From a virus: a stretch of 33,096 nucleotides of DNA. This document shows positions 29,392-33,096 of this stretch, in pieces. The notes beneath the pieces are model-generated. The model was not told where the DNA came from, made no database searches, and was given only the letters and a program-made list of their open reading frames with translations. The translations under genes were made by a program, and so were the position numbers. The stretch's first letter is position 1, and each line of letters opens with the position of its first letter. Where the stretch lies: the IMG/VR virus record IMGVR_UViG_3300050821_004060, positions 1 through 33,096 of that record. One strand, written 5' to 3'.

Positions 29392-29999
29392 TCGTCCTCT
29401 CCTTCACCATCTTCGATTTCTTCGCAAATCATCCGGCCGTGTGTCTTGGTGCCGCAGAACGGCGCCCCAGCAGTGTCCAGCCACTTCGCAGTCGTACGGA
29501 CGACGTAGCCGCAATTTATGCACTCGCACTTCAGCAACCGCGTGCCCTGCTTCTTCTTGGTGCGGTAAGCGCGCAACGATTTGTGCGGTAGCGGCCCGGC
29601 CTTCTTCAAGATCGGCCCAATCCACTCCTTGAACAGCGCGCCTTCGGTGGTCGCTGTCATCTTGCCTTCAAGGCCCAGAGCTTCAGCAACGCGCTTGAAC
29701 GGCCGCTTGTGACCGTGGTCGATGCCGACCGCGGCGTGCACGCACTCGTGAACCAAGATGCCGGCAACGCGTACGGCTTCGTCTTGATCGGGCTTGACGA
29801 AGATTTCAAAGGTCTTGTCGCCCGATGCCTTGCTGTCCCAGCACTCGCCGATAGCCTTGCCGCGGTAGCCGTTCGACGTGAAACCAACGCTCAGGCGTAT
29901 CTTGGCCGGGATAGGGGCGCCCAGCTCTTTGAACTTGGGGCGGCTTTCGTCCATGACGAAGTTAAGCCATTCTTCGCGGGTTTGGAAATTGTTGGGCAT
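29388..29999 (-). CDS. SprT-like zinc metalloprotein with C-terminal zinc ribbon
   Basis: A 203-residue protein. 'AGILVHECVHAAVGIDHGHKRPFKRVAEALGL' holds HECVH at 84-88, a HEXXH site, with H97 as likely third ligand, as in SprT/Spartan-type and related phage metalloproteins. A C-terminal ribbon follows: 'KCECINCGYVVRTTAKWLDTAGAPFCGTKTHGRMICEE' with Cys pairs near 158-163 and 183-193. Acidic end (EEIEDGEGEDE). SprT-like proteins cleave DNA-bound proteins in eukaryotes; the phage role is unknown. ATG 29999 with CTGGAGAGCGA upstream decides the start over 30122. Own promoter at 30031-30059. Confidence 0.7.
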   Translation of the reverse strand: MPNNFQTREEWLNFVMDESRPKFKELGAPIPAKIRLSVGFTSNGYRGKAIGECWDSKASGDKTFEIFVKPDQDEAVRVAGILVHECVHAAVGIDHGHKRPFKRVAEALGLEGKMTATTEGALFKEWIGPILKKAGPLPHKSLRAYRTKKKQGTRLLKCECINCGYVVRTTAKWLDTAGAPFCGTKTHGRMICEEIEDGEGEDE

Positions 30000-30030
30000 G
30001 GGTCGCTCTCCAGCGGGGTTAAGATGGCCC

Positions 30031-30059
30031 TTTGTAGGGCACCGTTTAAACGTTGTCAA
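30031..30059 (-). promoter_or_regulatory. Promoter of the SprT-like gene with GTTTAAAC spacer
   Basis: Minus strand: TTGACA (30059-30054), 17-bp spacer containing GTTTAAAC, TACAAA (30036-30031). The -10 sits between GCCC and GGGC, a small dyad. The -35 contains the stop codon of the upstream gene. Confidence 0.6.
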
Positions 30060-30256
30060 GCGTCCATGTACAGTTTTATTCGCTTGTAGGTCTTGTAGAC
30101 CGCCGTCCGAGTCTTCCCGCACGGCTTTTGCAGTGTCACGTTCACGTAGCCTTCCGGCGTCATGCGATCGGTAAACGTCCGTACCACGGTTTCGAGCGTG
30201 AAAAACAGCTTGTGGCCCGGTTGCAGCTCACGCGCCCGGCGCAGTATCGCCGTCAT
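30056..30256 (-). CDS. Small basic protein, unknown function
   Basis: A 66-residue protein: MTAILRRARELQPGHKLFFT, 'LETVVRTFTDRMTPEGYVNVTLQKPCGKTRTAVYKTYKRIKLYMDA'. Looks like a compact alpha/beta domain. The start at 30256 is chosen because it follows AAGGTGGCGCAGG and overlaps the neighbour by only 29 bp; a longer frame to 30391 runs antagonistic to that neighbour. No family recognised. Confidence 0.55.
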   Translation of the reverse strand: MTAILRRARELQPGHKLFFTLETVVRTFTDRMTPEGYVNVTLQKPCGKTRTAVYKTYKRIKLYMDA

Positions 30257-30464
30257 CCTGCGCCACCTTGGACCAGTGAAACCACGCCGTGCCCTGCACG
30301 CTATAAAAAAATGTTGGCGTGATACCGGGCACCGCAAGCGCAGCATCGCCCCAACGCACCCGTACGCCCATGCTCTCGACTGCAACGACAATGCCGTTGC
30401 TGCCGGACATTTCGTTCCGTATCACGTCGTCAACCCTAAGCTTAGAAAATTCCTGTACGTCCAT
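30228..30464 (-). CDS. Small beta-rich protein, unknown function
   Basis: A 78-residue protein: MDVQEFSKLRVDDVIRNEMS, 'GSNGIVVAVESMGVRVRWGDAALAVPGITPTFFYSVQGTAWFHWSKV'. The strand pattern with 'G.RVRW' resembles small SH3-like or KOW-like barrels. TAATG links it to the upstream gene. Function unknown. Confidence 0.6.
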   Translation of the reverse strand: MDVQEFSKLRVDDVIRNEMSGSNGIVVAVESMGVRVRWGDAALAVPGITPTFFYSVQGTAWFHWSKVAQDDGDTAPGA

Positions 30465-30763
30465 TATTCGAGCCCTTTTTGTTGCATCCATGCACGTACG
30501 TACGGCGTCAAAAACTCCGGTCGAAGGTTTTCGCAGTCCGGCGCGTAAAGCGTCATATCGTACGCTATTTCGTCGGGGCTCATGCCGTGACACCGCTCCC
30601 CAGGTTCGGAATGTCCGTTCGCGTAGGCATCGTCCAGCAGCGTGAACACCATCTTGTGTACGGCCGGATAGCGACGGCGGCGCAACGCGATGCTCATGAG
30701 TACGACCCAAACGCAGTTGGCACCTGCGATAATTATCAAGGCAGCCCAATACTTGCTATCCAT
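30464..30763 (-). CDS. Small membrane-anchored protein
   Basis: A 99-residue protein with an N-terminal membrane helix (MDSKYWAALIIIAGANCVWVVLMSIALRRRR), then a soluble part: 'VHKMVFTLLDDAYANGHSEPGERCHGMSPDEIAYDMTLYAPDCENL'. The positive RRRR after the helix predicts the soluble part is cytoplasmic. Stop overlaps next start (TAATG). Confidence 0.6.
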   Translation of the reverse strand: MDSKYWAALIIIAGANCVWVVLMSIALRRRRYPAVHKMVFTLLDDAYANGHSEPGERCHGMSPDEIAYDMTLYAPDCENLRPEFLTPYVRAWMQQKGLE

Positions 30764-30902
30764 TGCGCAGTACTTTCCAAAGAGAGTAAGCCGCTCCGAC
30801 GCAACACGCGAGCGAAGCAAGGGCAAACAGTACCGCGGTGCCTTCGATAAGCAAATCCTTCAATTGCTCGTATGCGAGAAAGCCGCCGCCGAAGTCATTC
30901 AT
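30756..30902 (-). CDS. 48-residue membrane protein
   Basis: MNDFGGGFLAYEQLKDLLIE followed by a membrane helix GTAVLFALASLACCVGAAYSLW and KVLRNG. Start overlaps the upstream stop (ATGA); 8-bp overlap with the next gene. Three cysteines are absent except the CC in the helix. Unknown role, part of a run of tiny membrane proteins. Confidence 0.55.
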   Translation of the reverse strand: MNDFGGGFLAYEQLKDLLIEGTAVLFALASLACCVGAAYSLWKVLRNG

Positions 30903-31069
30903 GCCGACACCGCGATAACGACCCACCGCAACCCAAGCGACGGGTACCACTTGCGCCAAAGCAGCGCTTCGGCGATGTCCTCGGTGATGGCGGTGCCGAC
31001 CGCGTACATGACCTTGACGCGCTGGCCGGCGATTTCCCAGCGTTGGGCGTACGGACTGTGTTGTGTCAT
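30899..31069 (-). CDS. 56-residue protein, unknown function
   Basis: MTQHSPYAQRWEIAGQRVKV, 'MYAVGTAITEDIAEALLWRKWYPSLGLRWVVIAVSA'. Start at 31069 follows GAAGGAAGCC. The end is hydrophobic and may be membrane-associated. ATGA overlap with the next gene. No family recognised. Confidence 0.5.
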   Translation of the reverse strand: MTQHSPYAQRWEIAGQRVKVMYAVGTAITEDIAEALLWRKWYPSLGLRWVVIAVSA

Positions 31070-31082
31070 CACGAGGCTTCCT

Positions 31083-31208
31083 TCAACATCTTGAAAAATA
31101 TCCGGAAGCCCCGCACCAAATCGCTTTTTCCCGCGAGGCATCTAGATTTGATCCTGCCCACCAGAATAGTATTCCGATCGCAGTAACCAGAATGAGAACG
31201 CGTTTCAC
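31083..31208 (-). CDS. 41-residue membrane peptide
   Basis: GTG start overlapping the upstream stop (GTGA), with AAGGAAG before it. The frame reads KRVLILVTAIGILFWWAGSN after the start, then LDASREKAIWCGASGYFSRC. One membrane helix. It exactly fills the space between two genes on the same strand, and the next ribosome site follows it. Confidence 0.55.
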   Translation of the reverse strand: MKRVLILVTAIGILFWWAGSNLDASREKAIWCGASGYFSRC

Positions 31209-31429
31209 GGCGCTTCCTTGCGACAGGTCTTGGTAATCCACTCGCGCCGCGCCGGTTCGGTCTTTGGCGCCATGGCGATGCAGTCACGTTCGAAGTCAGC
31301 ACGCGTGTACGGTGCCGGCGGCGGGTCGGCAATGCGACCCATGCCGCTCATGTTCTGCGCCGCGGCATCGAAGTACCCGAGCACGATAAGAACCGCAGCG
31401 ATGACGCCGATTACGAGATTATTACGCAT
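31205..31429 (-). CDS. Small exported or membrane-anchored protein
   Basis: A 74-residue protein with hydrophobic N-terminus MRNNLVIGVIAAVLIVLGYF DAAAQ (signal peptide or anchor; AAA-Q site), then 'PPAPYTRADFERDCIAMAPKTEPARREWITKTCRKEAP', with two Cys that may pair. GGGAG precedes the ATG. Confidence 0.6.
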   Translation of the reverse strand: MRNNLVIGVIAAVLIVLGYFDAAAQNMSGMGRIADPPPAPYTRADFERDCIAMAPKTEPARREWITKTCRKEAP

Positions 31430-31460
31430 GTGGTTAGCTCCCAGTGTTGTGACCGTACGT

Positions 31461-31649
31461 CTATACCCCGTCGTCCGCGATCAAGTCAAGGATGCCTTGA
31501 ATGACGGCAGCAAGCGCCGGATTGGTGTTGCTGGCGTTGCGGGTTCGCGTACGGAGCCGGTTGATATGGTCCTGCCGGCTGGCGTTGACGGCGCCGTATC
31601 TGGGCTGCTCCGCCTTCGTCAGGTCGATGGTTGGCTTGTCGTCGCTCAT
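31461..31649 (-). CDS. Small helical protein, unknown function
   Basis: A 62-residue protein: MSDDKPTIDLTKAEQPRYGA, 'VNASRQDHINRLRTRTRNASNTNPALAAVIQGILDLIADDGV'. Starts in an ATGA overlap. Resembles small helical phage proteins of unknown role. Confidence 0.6.
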   Translation of the reverse strand: MSDDKPTIDLTKAEQPRYGAVNASRQDHINRLRTRTRNASNTNPALAAVIQGILDLIADDGV

Positions 31650-32074
31650 TCGTTTTCCTTCCGACAGTTCGGCTTGCCGTTGGTGGGCTCGTACGTCACG
31701 GTGTTGGCGAGCTGCGTTTCCCAGGGATACCGTTGCGCGGCGCCCACCATGTGGGACGCCGGCCCTTGTACGGCCGTGCTGCCGGCGTCCCGAGGCTGCT
31801 CCAATTTCGAGATATCGGGCAGATCGTATTTACCAACTTGAGCCTCCAGCTCCGCAATGCGGTTGAGCAACTTAGTCTGCCGCGTGTGCAACGTACGGAT
31901 AGTTTTGATTAGCTCCGCTTTGGTGAAGCTGTTCCAGTTGATCTGCTCTTTCTTGGCCATGGTCATGCCTCTGCCGTAACGTCGATTGGCACGCTGGAGA
32001 ACGACGTATGTCACAGCTTCCTGCGGCGTAACGACCTTAACCGCTTCGAAATGTGTGTTGGTTGTCAGTTTCAC
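31646..32074 (-). CDS. Coiled-coil phage protein, unknown function
   Basis: A 142-residue protein with GTG start and AAGGGGG upstream; an internal ATG at residue 37 (MTMAKKEQ) is an alternative. Region 'NWNSFTKAELIKTIRTLHTRQTKLLNRIAELEAQVGKYDL' is a coiled coil. C-terminus 'GAAQRYPWETQLANTVTYEP'. No family recognised. Confidence 0.55.
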   Translation of the reverse strand: MKLTTNTHFEAVKVVTPQEAVTYVVLQRANRRYGRGMTMAKKEQINWNSFTKAELIKTIRTLHTRQTKLLNRIAELEAQVGKYDLPDISKLEQPRDAGSTAVQGPASHMVGAAQRYPWETQLANTVTYEPTNGKPNCRKENE

Positions 32075-32084
32075 GGCTGCCCCC

Positions 32085-32402
32085 TTACTTCTTCGCAGTC
32101 AGCTTGAGCGTCACGACCTTGGTCGGCGCCTTGACGTACGGCGCGCAAGCATCTTCGCCCAGATCGGCGCGGAGCTGCTTGATATCGAAGTTGGCACGCT
32201 CGCTATGCGAAATCGAACAGTCATAGAACGTACCAGCGAAGCTGGTCTTGCCGGTCGCCTTAAGCGCTTCGGTAAGCGCCTTCTCCTTCTGCTCCAATTC
32301 GGCGATCTGCGCCTTGATAAGCCCAAGCTCGTCAACGGCGTTAGCCGAATTGAACAGCGCGGCGGCAGTGGCGTCTTCAGCGGTGTTGATTTGGATGGTC
32401 AT
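32085..32402 (-). CDS. Small conserved-looking early phage protein
   Basis: A 105-residue protein. First half is a coiled coil (LGLIKAQIAELEQKEKALTE); second half is 'GTFYDCSISHSERANFDIKQLRADLGEDACAPYVKAPTKVVTLKLTAKK', a pattern known from many small phage proteins of unknown role. Start at 32402 with CCGCTGGAGAGCGAC, the same leader as the SprT-like gene. Own promoter. Confidence 0.65.
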   Translation of the reverse strand: MTIQINTAEDATAAALFNSANAVDELGLIKAQIAELEQKEKALTEALKATGKTSFAGTFYDCSISHSERANFDIKQLRADLGEDACAPYVKAPTKVVTLKLTAKK

Positions 32403-32430
32403 GTCGCTCTCCAGCGGTTTGTGTGTACGC

Positions 32431-32459
32431 AATATGGACCCGTACAAATGCGCCGTCAA
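32431..32459 (-). promoter_or_regulatory. Promoter of the gene at 32085-32402
   Basis: Minus strand: TTGACG (32459-32454), 17-bp spacer with central TTGTACGG, CATATT (32436-32431), then GCGTAC. Confidence 0.6.
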
Positions 32460-32462
32460 GCC

Positions 32463-32636
32463 CTATTTTTGCAAAACGTAAAATTTCTTCGTCACTTCGT
32501 CGCGCATCACCTTGGCGCGCTGTCCGGCGTCATTAACCCAGATAGCCGCTCGGTTGTCCCGTACGAAACCGCCGTCAGTAAGCGCCTTTTCCGCCTGTAC
32601 GATACGGTCGTACTGGACGGTTGTGGGTTCGTTCAT
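32463..32636 (-). CDS. 57-residue protein, unknown function
   Basis: MNEPTTVQYDRIVQAEKALT, DGGFVRDNRAAIWVNDAGQR, AKVMRDEVTKKFYVLQK. GGGAGAAAG precedes the ATG. Compact alpha/beta appearance. Its stop lies 3 bases before the next promoter -35. Not recognised. Confidence 0.6.
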   Translation of the reverse strand: MNEPTTVQYDRIVQAEKALTDGGFVRDNRAAIWVNDAGQRAKVMRDEVTKKFYVLQK

Positions 32637-32739
32637 AGTCTTTCTCCCATTCGTACGCGTGCATCAGCTCAACAACGGCCATGTACTCACGAGATATCAC
32701 GCAAATGTGTTGCCAAGCTTTAATCCGTGTTGCCCTCAT
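32575..32739 (-). CDS. Possible 54-residue overlapping gene
   Basis: Frame MRATRIKAWQHICVISREYM, AVVELMHAYEWEKDYERTHN then an Arg/Gly tail. It would fill the otherwise empty 84 bp between two genes, overlapping both (20 and 62 bp). The middle looks like protein; the tail does not. Weak support. Confidence 0.3.
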   Translation of the reverse strand: MRATRIKAWQHICVISREYMAVVELMHAYEWEKDYERTHNRPVRPYRTGGKGAY

Positions 32740-32929
32740 TGATCGGCCCCCGCCGTTGACTTAGCAGATATTGGTCATAATCCTGTTTACCGTGCCCGCC
32801 GAACGCTGCTGCGATTTGCATGTTTTCCATCGGACCGCTGCACTTCGGACAGCGTGGTATCGAGCGCAGCACGCTGGGGTGCTGCGTGACGTGGTTGCAT
32901 GCTTCGCATTTGTACGGGCGGTAGCTCAT
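32720..32929 (-). CDS. Small zinc-ribbon protein
   Basis: A 69-residue protein: 'YKCEACNHVTQHPSVLRSIPRCPKCSGPMENM' has two CxxC pairs, a zinc ribbon. C-terminus 'GKQDYDQYLLSQRRGP'. Start overlaps the upstream stop (ATGA). May bind nucleic acid or protein. Confidence 0.65.
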   Translation of the reverse strand: MSYRPYKCEACNHVTQHPSVLRSIPRCPKCSGPMENMQIAAAFGGHGKQDYDQYLLSQRRGPINEGNTD

Positions 32930-33096
32930 GCCGTCATCTTTTCCATGCGCTTGCCGTACTTCCAAGCTGCCTCAGTGCTCATGCCGAGCAGCCACGCTAA
33001 CTTGCCTCTTTCGCGATCTTCGCAAATAGCGTCCCAGTGCATCACAGCCGCTTCCCCGTTGATTGGCGACGCTGCCATGGCCAACCGTAGCGCGTG
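32926..33096 (-). CDS. Small helical protein, possibly cut by the window edge
   Basis: The frame is open to the window edge; an ATG at 33078 would give 50 residues: MAASPINGEAAVMHWDAICE, DRERGKLAWLLGMSTEAAWK, YGKRMEKMTA. Looks like a single helical domain, perhaps HTH-like (GKLAWLLGMSTEAAWKYGKR). ATGA overlap with the next gene. Confidence 0.5.
   Translation of the reverse strand, partial: HALRLAMAASPINGEAAVMHWDAICEDRERGKLAWLLGMSTEAAWKYGKRMEKMTA

Noticed and set aside
29066-29410. A 114-codon minus frame overlapping two small genes
   Set aside because: It conflicts with two genes joined by ATGA and a 1-base gap that have better ribosome sites.

Overview
This window is part of the genome of a tailed bacteriophage or prophage. 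No host genes, tRNA, rRNA or CRISPR array are visible. Both ends of the window are cut inside phage DNA. GC is roughly in the high 50s. Three things suggest an alphaproteobacterial, perhaps Rhizobiales, host: a phage-borne outer-membrane beta-barrel with the rhizobial 'signal peptide then AADLP' N-terminus, sigma70-like promoters of the TTGAC-N17-TATNTT kind, and tail proteins of a style common in alphaproteobacterial phages. This is inference. A head-completion protein of the P22 gp4 type, a P22-type portal, a large transglycosylase-bearing internal protein and no tape measure or tail sheath suggest a podovirus.

Layout. Positions 30-3616 hold a minus-strand group (zinc-ribbon protein, gp4-like head completion protein), a plus-strand ParB-like gene and the minus-strand major capsid gene. 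Positions 3760-8314 are a plus-strand block: portal, a small gene overlapping it, a GroES-like co-chaperonin, an acidic scaffold-like protein, a conserved hypothetical and the outer-membrane protein. Positions 8435-10908 hold an H1-like/ribbon-helix-helix DNA-binding protein, a HEXXH protein on plus and the large terminase on minus. Positions 11008-12785 are the lysis region (holin-like, M15 endolysin, spanin-like), interrupted by a plus-strand gene that appears to need a -1 frameshift. Positions 12789-23557 are one long, tightly overlapping minus-strand tail/adhesin cluster rich in paralogues and in proteins with Sec signal peptides. A complex divergent control region lies at 23558-23776, facing a 48-residue membrane protein. 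Positions 24093-28825 encode a 1327-residue virion protein and small partners. Positions 28878-33096 are small minus-strand genes, mostly unknown, including a SprT-like metalloprotein, zinc ribbons and several tiny membrane proteins.

Putative workings. Portal, scaffold, capsid, GroES-like protein and terminase make and fill the head; the gp4-like protein closes it. The 1327-residue protein probably opens the peptidoglycan at entry. The tail cluster appears to contain a twice-repeated pair: a fibre/adaptor paralogue followed by a fibre-like protein that starts with a signal peptide and carries many cysteines. Such export signals on fibre-like proteins are unexpected for virions assembled in the cytoplasm and are the most interesting biology here. 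Promoters share TTGAC[A/G]-N17 architecture, and most have a GTAC within or next to the -10 region, with TGTAC-N6-GTACA dyads at two of them, suggesting a shared regulator.

All functional calls rest on reading motifs by eye; no database search was possible.
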